Source: Hathewaya histolytica (GTDB lineage: Bacteria > Bacillota > Clostridia > Clostridiales > Clostridiaceae). Taken from it: 64,000 bases of DNA. The translations under genes were made by a program, and so were the position numbers. Below, piece after piece: positions 17,357 to 25,138 of the stretch (within the stretch, counting starts at the first letter, position 1; each line of letters starts with the position of its first letter). The notes under the pieces are model-generated. The model was not told the origin of the DNA and ran no database searches. It was given only the letters and a program-made list of their open reading frames with translations. Location: contig NZ_LR590481.1 in assembly GCF_901482605.1 (NCBI RefSeq), positions 1,240,001 to 1,304,000 on the forward strand, read 5' to 3'.

Positions 17357-18244
17357 ATGGCTAATGTAAATGGAGGTTTAGTTGCTAATAAGCAACAACA
17401 AAATAATATTCAGTTGACACCACAAAAGAAGATGCAAAATGTATTACAAAAGATGATGCCTGAAATTAAAAAAGCAGTTGCGAGCACCATGACACCTGAA
17501 AGATTCAGCAGAATAGCTTTAAGTTTATACAATGGTAATCCAGCATTTTGGGAAGCTGATACAACAACTTTTTTAAATGCATTAATGCAAAGTGCTCAAT
17601 GTGGATTAGAACCTAATACAGTGCTTGGAGAAGCATATTTAATAGCTTATAAAAACAATAAACAAGGTATTACAGAAGTTAATTTTCAGGTTGGCTACAA
17701 GGGTATTTTAAAAATGGCATTTAACACCGGGGAGTATGAAGCTATATATGCACATGAGGTTAGAAAAGGTGATGAATTTGAATATGAGTATGGACTTCAT
17801 AAGAATTTAAGCCATAAGCCTGCAGATATACCAAGTGACGAAGTAACGCATTATTATGCAGTATATAAACTTAAGAATGGTGGATTTGATTTTGTAGTAT
17901 GGTCCAAAGAAAGAGTGGAACATCATGCTAAAGAGTTCTCAAAAAACTACACTTACAAGGGGCAAATAAATAAGAGTTCAGTATGGTTTAAAAACTTTGA
18001 TTCTATGGCTAAGAAAACAGTTTTACTTGATGTTTTAAAATATGCTCCTAAGAGCGTTGAAATGGCAAAAGCTTTAGATATGGATTATAAGTCAGAAGCT
18101 AAGGAAGAAAAAATAAGCAACTTTAATTATGTTGATGTTGATTCAGTTGAGGTTGAAAGTTTTTCTAAAGAAGAAAATAATGAGCATGCTGCAACTGTAG
18201 AAGAAATTCCTGATGAATTAGCACCATTTAATACGGAGGAATAG
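17357..18244 (+). CDS. recT: RecT single-strand annealing protein
   Basis: 295 residues. Typical RecT signature: ERFSRIALSLYNGNPAFWEADTTTFLNALMQSAQCGLEPN..., GEAYLIAYKNNK, NFQVGYKGILKMAFNTGEYEAI. It anneals complementary single strands made by the exonuclease encoded just upstream; together they form a Red/RecET-like system. The last 60 residues are acidic and poorly conserved. GGAGG 7 bases before the ATG. Confidence 0.95.
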   Translation: MANVNGGLVANKQQQNNIQLTPQKKMQNVLQKMMPEIKKAVASTMTPERFSRIALSLYNGNPAFWEADTTTFLNALMQSAQCGLEPNTVLGEAYLIAYKNNKQGITEVNFQVGYKGILKMAFNTGEYEAIYAHEVRKGDEFEYEYGLHKNLSHKPADIPSDEVTHYYAVYKLKNGGFDFVVWSKERVEHHAKEFSKNYTYKGQINKSSVWFKNFDSMAKKTVLLDVLKYAPKSVEMAKALDMDYKSEAKEEKISNFNYVDVDSVEVESFSKEENNEHAATVEEIPDELAPFNTEE

Positions 18245-18246
18245 AA

Positions 18247-18603
18247 ATGATAAATAAAAATTTCAATACAAAAATTGTTACGGAAGTAACAGAAATAACA
18301 TTTAATGAAGATGCGGTGGGATCTGCAACTTTGGAAACAGAAGAGGGCTTAAGCACCTTAAACAAATTTATGCTAATAGATTTAGGAAATCCAAATGAAA
18401 GTGAAATTATATTTTACAACTTAGTAGAATCTGAAAAAGAAAAAGCTTGTGAGATATTAGAAAAAACATTATTTGAGGAACTATCTTACAGTGAATTAGA
18501 GTCACGTTGCTATAGTTTAGAATCTGATAATGAAGAGTTGAAAAGTGAAATAGACGAGTTAAAAGAAATTAATCAGCAGCTTAGATATAAAAACATTGTA
18601 TAA
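18247..18603 (+). CDS. Phage protein with C-terminal coiled coil
   Basis: 118 residues; family not recognised. The first 60 are beta-rich and Thr/Glu-rich, the last 45 a clear coiled coil (ELESRCYSLESDNEELKSEIDELKEINQQL). Starts 2 bases after recT, so same operon. A partner in recombination is possible from position only. Confidence 0.65.
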   Translation: MINKNFNTKIVTEVTEITFNEDAVGSATLETEEGLSTLNKFMLIDLGNPNESEIIFYNLVESEKEKACEILEKTLFEELSYSELESRCYSLESDNEELKSEIDELKEINQQLRYKNIV

Positions 18604-18608
18604 AAATA

Positions 18609-18626
18609 CACCCTATGGCCAGGGTG
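18609..18626 (+). terminator. Hairpin after the recombination genes
   Basis: CACCCT-ATGGCC-AGGGTG, followed by ATTAAAAAATAA. It lacks a T run and may be a weak terminator or processing site. Confidence 0.45.
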
Positions 18627-18644
18627 CATTAAAAAATAACATTT

Positions 18645-18672
18645 TGGGTATAGAGCTTAAAGCTCTTACCCA
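18645..18672. repeat. 28-bp near-perfect palindrome
   Basis: TGGGTA and TACCCA flank AGAGCTT/AAGCTCT with one unpaired base. It sits in a gene-free gap with no T run after it, so it may be a protein-binding site or an RNA stem rather than a terminator. Confidence 0.6.
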
Positions 18673-18720
18673 TATTATACAAAATTATTTCAGTTTAGTA
18701 TATGTCAAGGGGGAATTTTT

Positions 18721-18837
18721 ATGTGTAAATATAAGAAAACAATTAGAAGAATGATACTAGTATGGCTACTAGAAACTATAACAATAACAGTATTTTGGGG
18801 AGGTTTTATAGTAGTAGCATTAATTTCAACTAAATAA
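18721..18837 (+). CDS. 38-residue membrane peptide
   Basis: MCKYKKTIRR is followed by one hydrophobic helix (MILVWLLETITITVFWGGFI). AAGGGGG precedes the ATG. No family recognised. Positively charged N-terminus implies N-in orientation. Confidence 0.6.
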   Translation: MCKYKKTIRRMILVWLLETITITVFWGGFIVVALISTK

Positions 18838-18851
18838 CAAAGGAGGATAAA

Positions 18852-19625
18852 ATGACTGTATTTAGGACTATAAAAGATAAAGAAAATCCTTATATTATGT
18901 TAAATAAATACTTTATCTATGATAGCAGATTAAGTTTAAAAGCCAAAGGATTGATGAGTTACTTTTTAAGCAGACCAGATCATTGGGAGTTCTACCAAAT
19001 AGAAATCCTACAGCATTGTAAAGATAAAAAAGATAGTTTATCAAATACAATTAAAGAACTTGAAAAACGTGGATATGTAAAAAGGATTTTAAGAAGAGAT
19101 CAACAAGGTAAGTTAATGGGTGGATATGATTATGAAGTTTATGAAATACCTGATGTTATTAACAAAAATGAAGAAGCTTGTACAAATATATCCGATATCG
19201 GAAAAACCGAAACCGGGGAAATCCGAAATCGGGAAAAACCTATTTCGGAAAATCCGCCCTTAGTAATTAATGATAGTTTAGTAATTAATGAATGTAGTAG
19301 TAGAAATGATGTTCAAAAGGTGATTGATCATTATTGCTCAAAAGCTTCAATACTAGAAACTAACCTTAAACCAATTGAATTTAGTGCAGTTATTAAGCTA
19401 ATAGAAGATGAGGTGCCACTTAAACTTATAAATCAAGGAATAGATTTAGCATTTAAAAAATTTAGACCTAGTTTTGATGGGGATAAGATAAAATCTTTTA
19501 AGTATTGTGAACCTGTAATAAGAGGTTTATGGGCTAAAGAACTTGTTAAGAAGGAAGGTGTAAATAATGAACCGAGTAGGAGTAGTGATGGAGAAGAGCT
19601 TAGAGAACAAGGAATTGGATTATAA
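18852..19625 (+). CDS. Phage replication initiator / replisome organiser
   Basis: 257 residues. The N-terminal winged helix (FRTIKDKENPYIMLNKYFIYDSRLSLKAKGLMSYFLSRPDHWEF, ...TIKELEKRGYVKRI) is typical of Firmicutes phage initiators. A low-complexity linker (about 115-140) is encoded by repeated CCGAWAYCGG units that look like origin iterons. The C-terminal part (about 155-230) is DnaD-like in character. It would bind the origin inside its own gene and load the helicase with the DnaC-like protein encoded next, which overlaps it. Confidence 0.85.
   Translation: MTVFRTIKDKENPYIMLNKYFIYDSRLSLKAKGLMSYFLSRPDHWEFYQIEILQHCKDKKDSLSNTIKELEKRGYVKRILRRDQQGKLMGGYDYEVYEIPDVINKNEEACTNISDIGKTETGEIRNREKPISENPPLVINDSLVINECSSRNDVQKVIDHYCSKASILETNLKPIEFSAVIKLIEDEVPLKLINQGIDLAFKKFRPSFDGDKIKSFKYCEPVIRGLWAKELVKKEGVNNEPSRSSDGEELREQGIGL
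19192..19290. other. Likely phage replication origin (iterons plus A+T-rich repeats)
   Basis: Four 10-bp units, CCGATATCGG (19192), CCGAAACCGG (19207), CCGAAATCGG (19223) and a weaker CCTATTTCGG (19239), occur every 15-16 bp. Right after them an A+T-rich 14-bp direct repeat, TTAGTAATTAATGA, occurs twice. Iterons beside an A+T-rich stretch inside the initiator gene is the lambda-O arrangement. Confidence 0.65.
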
Positions 19626-20388
19626 GTCTGAGCATTGTAAAAGTTGTGGAGATCCTATAAATAAACTAGTAAAAATAATGAATAAGCCAATGATAGTTCC
19701 AGTAATGTGCAGTTGTAGAGAAAAAGAGCTTAGGGAAAAAGAAATAAAAGAAAAAAATAAAGAGAAGCAGATAAGACTTAAGCAGATTATAAATAATAGT
19801 CTAATGGACCAGAAGTTTAAGAATAGTACTTTTGAAAATTGGGATTTTACTAAAGGAACTAAAAAAATGTATGAAGCCGGAAGCAAGTATGCAGATAGAT
19901 TTCAAAGTATGAGAAAAGAATCAATTGGATATTTAATATACGGAAAACCAGGAAACGGAAAGACATATACAACAGCATGTATATCAAATGCATTAATAAG
20001 TAAGATGATTCCAGTGATATGCGTAAGCATTAATTCTTTGCTGGAGAGAATTAAGGAAACTTACAACAAGTTTGGAGAAGATGGAGAAAGTACAATTTTA
20101 AAAGGATTAGCCAATGCCGATTTACTGATAATAGATGATTTAGGGACAGAACAGGATACAGACTGGTCCAGAACTAAAATTTACAATATCTTAGATAGCA
20201 GATACAGGAATAGCTTGCCGTTAATAGTTACAACCAATCTACCACTAAGGGAATTAGAAGAAAGATATGAGAAGAGAACCTATGACAGACTTTTAGAGAT
20301 GTGTACTCCTATACTAAATGATGGACCTAGTATTAGAGTAGAAAAGGCAAAAGAAAAGACAAGAATTTTAAAAAAGTTATTAGATTAA
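19567..20388 (+). CDS. DnaC-like helicase loader ATPase
   Basis: 273 residues. AAA+ motifs: Walker A GKPGNGKT (126-133) and Walker B LLIIDDLGTE (186-195), with a sensor-like TTNLP. A Zn-type Cys set (CKSC...CSC) and a charged coiled segment precede the ATPase. It would load the host replicative helicase at the phage origin. The start at 19567 overlaps the initiator gene; an ATG at 19588 with AGGAG is a possible alternative. Confidence 0.92.
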   Translation: MNRVGVVMEKSLENKELDYKSEHCKSCGDPINKLVKIMNKPMIVPVMCSCREKELREKEIKEKNKEKQIRLKQIINNSLMDQKFKNSTFENWDFTKGTKKMYEAGSKYADRFQSMRKESIGYLIYGKPGNGKTYTTACISNALISKMIPVICVSINSLLERIKETYNKFGEDGESTILKGLANADLLIIDDLGTEQDTDWSRTKIYNILDSRYRNSLPLIVTTNLPLRELEERYEKRTYDRLLEMCTPILNDGPSIRVEKAKEKTRILKKLLD

Positions 20389-20404
20389 AAAAGGGGGATG
20401 TAAT

Positions 20405-20668
20405 ATGTTTACAGTTAAATTAGAGAACAAACATGAGATGTATGAGTTTAAAAGATATTTAGGAGAAAGAATAGACGAAAAGAAAGAGGAAATAGATGCT
20501 TTAAAACTTCATGCTGAAGAGTTAATTGATAAGAGAGTTGATCCTGAAATAGTGGATGCAGTTAATAAAACTATAGCTAGAAATATATATGATATAAGAA
20601 CTGAGAGAAAGCTACTGGGAGAAGTGAGCAAGGCTATAATGGCAGCTGTACTAGATGAAAATGAATAA
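20405..20668 (+). CDS. Small helical phage protein
   Basis: 87 residues. Two long charged helices (LGERIDEKKEEIDALKLHAEELIDK and IYDIRTERKLLGEVSKAI). Not recognised. AAAGGGGG before the ATG. Overlaps the Spo0E-like gene by 8 bases. Confidence 0.65.
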   Translation: MFTVKLENKHEMYEFKRYLGERIDEKKEEIDALKLHAEELIDKRVDPEIVDAVNKTIARNIYDIRTERKLLGEVSKAIMAAVLDENE

Positions 20669-20810
20669 GCTAAGAAAACAATTATATAAAAGTATAGAGC
20701 AGTATGGATTAACAGATAGTAGAACAATTCAGTTAAGTCAAAAATTAGATATATATGTGGTTAAAGAACAATTAAAAAGGGGGAAAAGCAATGAAAGCAT
20801 TATTAGTTAG
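20661..20810 (+). CDS. Spo0E-like aspartyl-phosphate phosphatase
   Basis: 49 residues: LRKQLYKSIEQYGLTDSRTI followed by LSQKLD (residues 25-30). This fits the Spo0E family: a helical hairpin with a SQELD-type motif in which the final Asp is essential. Spo0E, YisI and YnzD remove phosphate from Spo0A~P and delay sporulation. The Glu of SQELD is Lys here. It overlaps the gene before and the membrane-protein gene after it, so it belongs to the early operon. A phage-encoded copy could hold the host in vegetative growth. Too short for routine gene calling. Confidence 0.75.
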   Translation: MNKLRKQLYKSIEQYGLTDSRTIQLSQKLDIYVVKEQLKRGKSNESIIS

Positions 20811-20997
20811 TCTAATTGTATTAGGGTTTTCAAGTTTATATTTAAGTATATTAGCTTTAACAACAATAGTTAAAGAAAATGCTAAATTATACAGAGAAAT
20901 AAAGGTGATAAATGAAAAGGTTGATAAGCATAATTTAAACCAGTTGCTGGATAGAGAGATTATAGAAGGGGAGATGAAAGCTATTAAATCAATTTAA
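20791..20997 (+). CDS. Small membrane protein
   Basis: 68 residues with one N-terminal transmembrane segment (LLVSLIVLGFSSLYLSILALTTIV) and a charged cytoplasmic or surface coil (REIKVINEKVDKHNLNQLLDRE). AAGGGGG before the ATG. Overlaps the Spo0E-like gene by 20 bases. Function unknown. Confidence 0.65.
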   Translation: MKALLVSLIVLGFSSLYLSILALTTIVKENAKLYREIKVINEKVDKHNLNQLLDREIIEGEMKAIKSI

Positions 20998-21066
20998 TGT
21001 TATATGGAAAGACGGTTGTGAAGTTATAGGCAACATTTACGAAACAGAGTTATTGGAGGAAAAATA

Positions 21067-21240
21067 ATGGAAAGTGCATGGTTAATAAATTTTAAAAATG
21101 GTTATAAGGTGATTTTATCTGAAAGCACCTACAAGAGATATGAAAAAGAAACACCTAAGGAAGATGTATCCAGTGAGCATCATTGGTTTAGTATGGATAA
21201 ATGTATTTCTAAGAATCCAGAAATTGATGTGGTAGATTAG
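21067..21240 (+). CDS. Small phage protein
   Basis: 57 residues (MESAWLINFKNGYKVILSES to NPEIDVVD). GGAGG 8 bases upstream. Not recognised; no motif beyond an aromatic-rich start. Confidence 0.6.
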   Translation: MESAWLINFKNGYKVILSESTYKRYEKETPKEDVSSEHHWFSMDKCISKNPEIDVVD

Positions 21241-21253
21241 GGGGCGTTTAATT

Positions 21254-21409
21254 TTGATTAGAAATTATGAAGGGTGTAAACACTGTTGTTGCTCTGATTG
21301 CCCTAATGAATGTAAACATTGTAAAGAATGTAATGAAGGATTAGATGGATATGGATATTGCAAAATTTATATGGATATGGAAGATGAAGAACAACTAAGC
21401 TTTTGTTAA
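21254..21409 (+). CDS. Cys-rich small protein
   Basis: 51 residues from a TTG start. Ten cysteines, including CKHCCCSDC and CKHCKEC, indicate a zinc-binding module. No strong ribosome site beyond GGGGGCG. A hairpin (CAACTAAGC/ loop /AAGTTG) overlaps its 3' end and the SSB leader. Confidence 0.5.
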   Translation: MIRNYEGCKHCCCSDCPNECKHCKECNEGLDGYGYCKIYMDMEDEEQLSFC

Positions 21410-21433
21410 GTTGTTTTGCAGAGGAGGAATAAC

Positions 21434-21838
21434 ATGAATAAAGTAACGCTAGTCGGAAGACTTACAAGGGATCCAGAGTTAAAGTTTACTCCAGGAGCAG
21501 GTACAGCCGTTACCACCTTTACACTAGCAGTAAATAGAAGATTCAAAAGAGAAGGTCAACCAGATGCAGATTTTATAAGAGTTGTAGTTTGGGGAAAACA
21601 AGCAGAGGCAACAGCCAGTTATATGCGAAAGGGAAACTTAATGGGTCTAAGTGGAAGAATAGAGACTAGAAGTTATGATGGGAATGATGGAACCAAGAGA
21701 TATGTTACTGAAGCTGTAGCGGAGGAAATAGAGTTTTTAACAAGCAAAAGAGAAAATGGACAAGCTACTGAAAATTTAGCTCATAGCAGTGAGATAGATG
21801 GAGTTATGCCAATAGATGATGAGGATATACCTTTTTAA
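21434..21838 (+). CDS. ssb: Single-stranded DNA-binding protein
   Basis: 134 residues from the ATG with GGAGG upstream. The OB fold is evident: MNKVTLVGRLTRDPELKFTP, VTTFTLAVNRRFKREGQ, DFIRVVVWGKQAEATASYM, GLSGRIETRSYD. The acidic tail ends MPIDDEDIPF, which binds replication and repair partners. It covers single strands during phage replication and RecT annealing. Confidence 0.96.
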   Translation: MNKVTLVGRLTRDPELKFTPGAGTAVTTFTLAVNRRFKREGQPDADFIRVVVWGKQAEATASYMRKGNLMGLSGRIETRSYDGNDGTKRYVTEAVAEEIEFLTSKRENGQATENLAHSSEIDGVMPIDDEDIPF

Positions 21839-21851
21839 GGAGGGATTTTTT

Positions 21852-22364
21852 ATGAAGAGAATTCCATTAACATATGTACAAAAGGAGTTCATGAAGGTTT
21901 TAGTTGAAAAGGTAGGTTTAAATTATGAAATTGGAAAGCAAATCAAATTTAAAGAAGTTAGCAGGTACTTTAATATATCTACTTCTACTGTAAGGGAAAG
22001 GTTTATGGCATTAGTAAATAAGGGGTGGATGGTACGAAGGAAAGAAGGTAATAAAGTATATTTTAAACTAGCTACAGAAGAGAGTCTGGAAGATACTGCG
22101 GTTATTACTAAAAATAAAAAATGTAAGGTAAACTTGGAAGGAAAATTTCAAGTAGGCGATAAAGTAGAATTTAAGATGAAAATACCACAAAAGCAAGATG
22201 TTAAGAAATCAATAGGAAACGTAGTAGCAAAAACCAATAAATTCTTTGTAATAATGGTTCAAAAAGAGAATCAAAGTATGTACAAAGAAAGCTTTCTATA
22301 TAAGGATATCTTAATAAATGAAATCCAGGAGGTAAAAATTAATGGACAACCTATTACGACTTAA
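21852..22364 (+). CDS. Winged-helix DNA-binding protein
   Basis: 170 residues from the ATG with AAGGAGGG upstream. N-terminal winged helix (IKFKEVSRYFNISTSTVRERFMALVNKGWMVRRKEGNKVYF) resembles LexA/MarR DNA-binding domains; the C-terminal half is a small beta domain (FQVGDKVEFKMKIPQKQ...). No peptidase residues. A regulator by structure class; its target is unknown. Confidence 0.7.
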   Translation: MKRIPLTYVQKEFMKVLVEKVGLNYEIGKQIKFKEVSRYFNISTSTVRERFMALVNKGWMVRRKEGNKVYFKLATEESLEDTAVITKNKKCKVNLEGKFQVGDKVEFKMKIPQKQDVKKSIGNVVAKTNKFFVIMVQKENQSMYKESFLYKDILINEIQEVKINGQPITT

Positions 22365-22530
22365 AGTTATTAACATGGCAACTAGTTTAGCTTTACAAGA
22401 TAAGTCCAATAGGGCATTAGAAGTAGTAATTAAAGAATGTTTAGAAGAGGCTTGCATAAGACTAGGCATTTCCTTAAAGGAGCTAAAAGAGAAAGTTGTA
22501 AAAGAGAAAAATCTTACAGAGGTTTTCTAG
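22342..22530 (+). CDS. Small helical phage protein
   Basis: 62 residues (SLALQDKSNRALEVVIKECLEEACIRLGIS). Overlaps the preceding gene. Not recognised. Confidence 0.6.
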   Translation: MDNLLRLKVINMATSLALQDKSNRALEVVIKECLEEACIRLGISLKELKEKVVKEKNLTEVF

Positions 22531-22557
22531 ATATGAAATATTTAAAAGGGGGAATAG

Positions 22558-22917
22558 ATGATGAATATAAAACAACTAGCAGAAGAAGCGCATAAAAATG
22601 CAGTGGATCATGGATTTTGGGAAGAAGAATATAATGTGATTACTAAAATGAGTGTACAAGGATTTAACGATAGAGAAGTTAAGGCTGTAAAAAGAGCTTT
22701 TATGTGTCAAAGATTAATGTTAATAGTAACTGAAATATCAGAGGCAGTTAGTGAATTAAGAAAAGATGATAAAGAAAATTATAGTGAAGAACTTGCAGAT
22801 ATAGTTTTAAGAGTAGCAGATACATCATTAGGAGATACAGTGGATATTGAAAAAGAGTTAATAAAGAAGATGGATAAAAATAAGAATAGACCTTATAAGC
22901 ATGGAAAGTTATTTTAA
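22558..22917 (+). CDS. MazG-like nucleotide pyrophosphohydrolase
   Basis: 119 residues. MazG fold: LIVTEISEAVSELRKD (ExxE) and EELADIVLRVADTSLG (ExxD), the metal-binding acidic pairs, near the ends of two helices. Such phage proteins hydrolyse NTPs or (p)ppGpp. It lies in the DNA-metabolism cluster after ssb. Confidence 0.8.
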   Translation: MMNIKQLAEEAHKNAVDHGFWEEEYNVITKMSVQGFNDREVKAVKRAFMCQRLMLIVTEISEAVSELRKDDKENYSEELADIVLRVADTSLGDTVDIEKELIKKMDKNKNRPYKHGKLF

Positions 22918-22935
22918 CTAGAAGGAGGACTTAAA

Positions 22936-23091
22936 ATGTTTAAAGTCTATTGTATGAAATGTAAAAAAGAAGTTAGTGAGGATACAAATCGATGTGAATG
23001 TGGTAATAGAAGTTTTGTTTACGGTAATAATTTTTATTTAGAAGGTGAAAAAGTTATTTGTAATTGTGGGTGCTATGCATATGGATTTTAA
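22936..23091 (+). CDS. Zinc-ribbon protein, 51 residues
   Basis: CMKCKKEV and CECGNRS, then CNCGCYAYG, form paired Cys knuckles. GGAGG before the ATG. Function unknown. Confidence 0.65.
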   Translation: MFKVYCMKCKKEVSEDTNRCECGNRSFVYGNNFYLEGEKVICNCGCYAYGF

Positions 23092-23191
23092 AGAGAAAGC
23101 AGTAAATACCCATAAATGTACAAATTGAAATAATACCATTAGTATTGAAAATTATAGAGATAAAGAAAATATGATGAGTTGGTATGATTAG
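23081..23191 (+). pseudogene. Small zinc-finger-like gene with in-frame TGA
   Basis: MDFKEKAVNTHKCTN, then TGA at 23126-23128, then NNTISIENYRDKENMMSWYD and stop. A Cys codon (TGT or TGC) at the TGA would complete a CTNC knuckle, so a single-base nonsense change is likely. It overlaps the previous gene by 11 bases. Confidence 0.5.
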
Positions 23192-23210
23192 CTTTTAGAT
23201 AATTAAACAT

Positions 23211-23277
23211 TACAGATACAAGCTCAACTTAGAAAAACTTATATCTGTAGTGTACTAGAATATTAAAACTATAGTAC
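23211..23277 (+). promoter_or_regulatory. Double-hairpin leader
   Basis: TACAGATACAAG pairs with CTTATATCTGTA, and right after it GTACTA pairs with TAGTAC, immediately before the ribosome site of the next gene. Likely a translational or stability element. Confidence 0.45.
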
Positions 23278-23296
23278 AAAGGAGAGATATGAATTT

Positions 23297-23689
23297 ATGG
23301 AAAAGATGATTAATTTAGAAAGCTTTGCAGATGGAGCCTTAGCTGAAAAAATGAATGCTGCACTAAAGGAGGTGTTAGAAAACATTGCGGATCCAAATAC
23401 TGATTATAAACTAAAGAGAAAATTAACATTAGAACTTACTTTCGCATCTGGTGAAGACAGGGAATTAGCAGAAGTAAATATATTAGCAAAGACTAAATTA
23501 GCTCCTAACAAACCAATAGCAACAAAGATAATAATAGGAACTGATGGTAAAGGAGGAATCCTTGCAAGTGAATTTAAAAAACAAGTACCAGGTCAAAGTG
23601 TAATGAGGGTTGATGAAGAAACTGGTGAAGTGTTAAGTACTGGAGAAGAAAAAGAAATAGATCTTAAGGGAATAAAATTAGTAAAATAA
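23297..23689 (+). CDS. Conserved phage early protein (replication terminator-like annotation)
   Basis: 130 residues. Typical of Firmicutes phage early regions: ADPNTDYKLKRKLTLELTF, GGILASEFKKQVPGQ. Homologues are often labelled replication terminator protein, but no activity is evident here. AAAGGAGAG upstream. Confidence 0.7.
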   Translation: MEKMINLESFADGALAEKMNAALKEVLENIADPNTDYKLKRKLTLELTFASGEDRELAEVNILAKTKLAPNKPIATKIIIGTDGKGGILASEFKKQVPGQSVMRVDEETGEVLSTGEEKEIDLKGIKLVK

Positions 23690-23713
23690 ATAAAAAAATT
23701 GGAGGAATAAAAA

Positions 23714-24342
23714 ATGATAAATAGAGAAGGATTAGAGTATTTAGTAAGTTTAGGAGAAGAAAAGGAAATATTAGTTGAAACAGATCAAGGTTTATTTACT
23801 CAAATCTTGATAATTTACCAGCAGAACTATTAGTTCAAGTTAAGTCACATGATGAAGTTAGACTATATAGTCCTTTAAATGCAGACAGGGAAAGGGAAGA
23901 GTTTATTCAAGCTGAAGCAATCTTACCAAATAATATTAGGTATGATCAGTTTATAGATACAGAAAGATTTAATATTATGTTGCAAAGTAGTTTTGTAAAT
24001 GTAGGAGATAAGGAAGTATTACTTAAGTATACAGGTTTAATTCAAGATGAAGCAGTAAAAAGTATAGGTGATGATGGAGTAAGCCAACAGGTTACAGTTA
24101 AAACAGGAGTAGCTAGTGTAGGACAAGCGGTAGTACCTAACCCAGTAAAATTGGCACCATATAGAACATTCCCAGAAGTAGACCAGCCAATAAGTGAGTT
24201 CATATTTAGAATGAAAGAAGGTCCTTCAGCAGCTATATTTGAATCTGATGGAGGAGCATGGAGAAACGAAGCAATTAAAAATATAAAGGAATATTTACAA
24301 GAAAGGCTTGAATGCTTAGATAACATTAAAATAATAGCTTAA
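23714..24342 (+). pseudogene. Conserved phage protein gene, frameshifted
   Basis: The ATG at 23714 (GGAGG upstream) opens MINREGLEYLVSLGEEKEILVETDQG, but the frame soon stops at about 23831. The remaining protein continues in another frame from about 23797 (FIYSNLDNLPAELLVQVKSHDEVRLYSPLN...) to 24342. The 3' part is well conserved in kind (LQSSFVNVGDKEVLLKYTG, PYRTFPEVDQPISEFIFRM). The break falls in GGTTTATTTACTC and could be a 1-base loss or a deletion. Function of the family is unknown. Confidence 0.75.
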
Positions 24343-24356
24343 TAAAAGAATAACAT

Positions 24357-24394
24357 CATATGAGGGCATAGTTATAACGCTATGTTCTCATATG
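24357..24394 (+). promoter_or_regulatory. Strong hairpin before the HNH-like gene
   Basis: CATATGAG pairs with CTCATATG and an inner CATAG with CTATG. It lies between the two genes and hides upstream ATGs; no T run follows. Confidence 0.55.
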
Positions 24395-24423
24395 AAAATC
24401 AAATGAAAAGGAGAGTGGAAACA

Positions 24424-24783
24424 TTGAAAGATTGTGAGATATGTGGAGCTTCAGGGGAATTACATCATTGTATATTTAGAAGTCAAAGTATTGTATTAAA
24501 GGATTGTGAACTTAATTTCAAATATCTATGTCCTCAACATCACAGATTAAGCAATGATAGTCCACATAAGAGTAGAGAGGTAGCTATGAGGTATAAAAAA
24601 GAAGTGCAGGACAAGCTATTTGAGCTGTTTGACAAGGAAGAATATACAGAAGAAGATATTAAAAAGAAACTAAAGCTTAGTAATAAATCTTTAAGAATGT
24701 TATGTAAAACAATAAGTGGAGCAGGAATTTATAAAAGGGAAGAAATTATAAGAAGTTGTATGGGAGGAAGGCTATATGACTAA
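24424..24783 (+). CDS. HNH-like zinc-binding protein
   Basis: 119 residues from a TTG with AGGAG upstream; ATGs further 5' lie inside the hairpin. CEICGASGELHHCIFRSQS and LCPQHHRLSNDSPHK resemble the HNH/His-Me finger layout (Cys pair, HH, Cys-Pro-x-His-His). The C-terminus is helical. Possibly a phage nuclease; catalytic status unknown. Confidence 0.7.
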   Translation: MKDCEICGASGELHHCIFRSQSIVLKDCELNFKYLCPQHHRLSNDSPHKSREVAMRYKKEVQDKLFELFDKEEYTEEDIKKKLKLSNKSLRMLCKTISGAGIYKREEIIRSCMGGRLYD

Positions 24784-25138
24784 TAGTAAACAGAAAGGTT
24801 CTAGAGGAGAAAGAGAACTTTCTAACAAGTTAAAAGAATACGGGTACAGTAAATGTAGAAGGTCTCAACAATATTGTGGAGCTAATGGAGATGCAGACGT
24901 AGTTGGATTACCTGGTATTCATATAGAGTGCAAAAGAGTAGAAAGATTAAATATATATGATGCGATAACTCAAGCGAAAGCAGATGCTCAAAAGGGAAAA
25001 CTACCTGGAGTATTTCATAGAAAAAATAGATGCGAATGGTTAGTAACTATGACCTTAGAAGATTTTATAAAGATATACAGGGAGTGGGGTGAGCAAATGT
25101 GGGAAGAGCAGAAAGAAGAAGAAACAAAAGAGAAATAG
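24776..25138 (+). CDS. Holliday junction resolvase-like PD-(D/E)XK nuclease
   Basis: 120 residues. KGSRGERELSNKL supplies the first Glu, and DADVVGLPGIHIECKRVERLN the D...ExK site. Same layout as Hjc-like and phage RusA-analog nucleases. It probably resolves branched recombination or replication intermediates. Overlaps both neighbours. Confidence 0.82.
   Translation: MTNSKQKGSRGERELSNKLKEYGYSKCRRSQQYCGANGDADVVGLPGIHIECKRVERLNIYDAITQAKADAQKGKLPGVFHRKNRCEWLVTMTLEDFIKIYREWGEQMWEEQKEEETKEK

Noticed and set aside
21000-21066. Short reading frame ending VIWKDGCEVIGNIYETELLE..., in the gap after the membrane protein.
   Set aside because: No ATG, GTG or TTG with a ribosome site opens it; possibly a remnant, not called.
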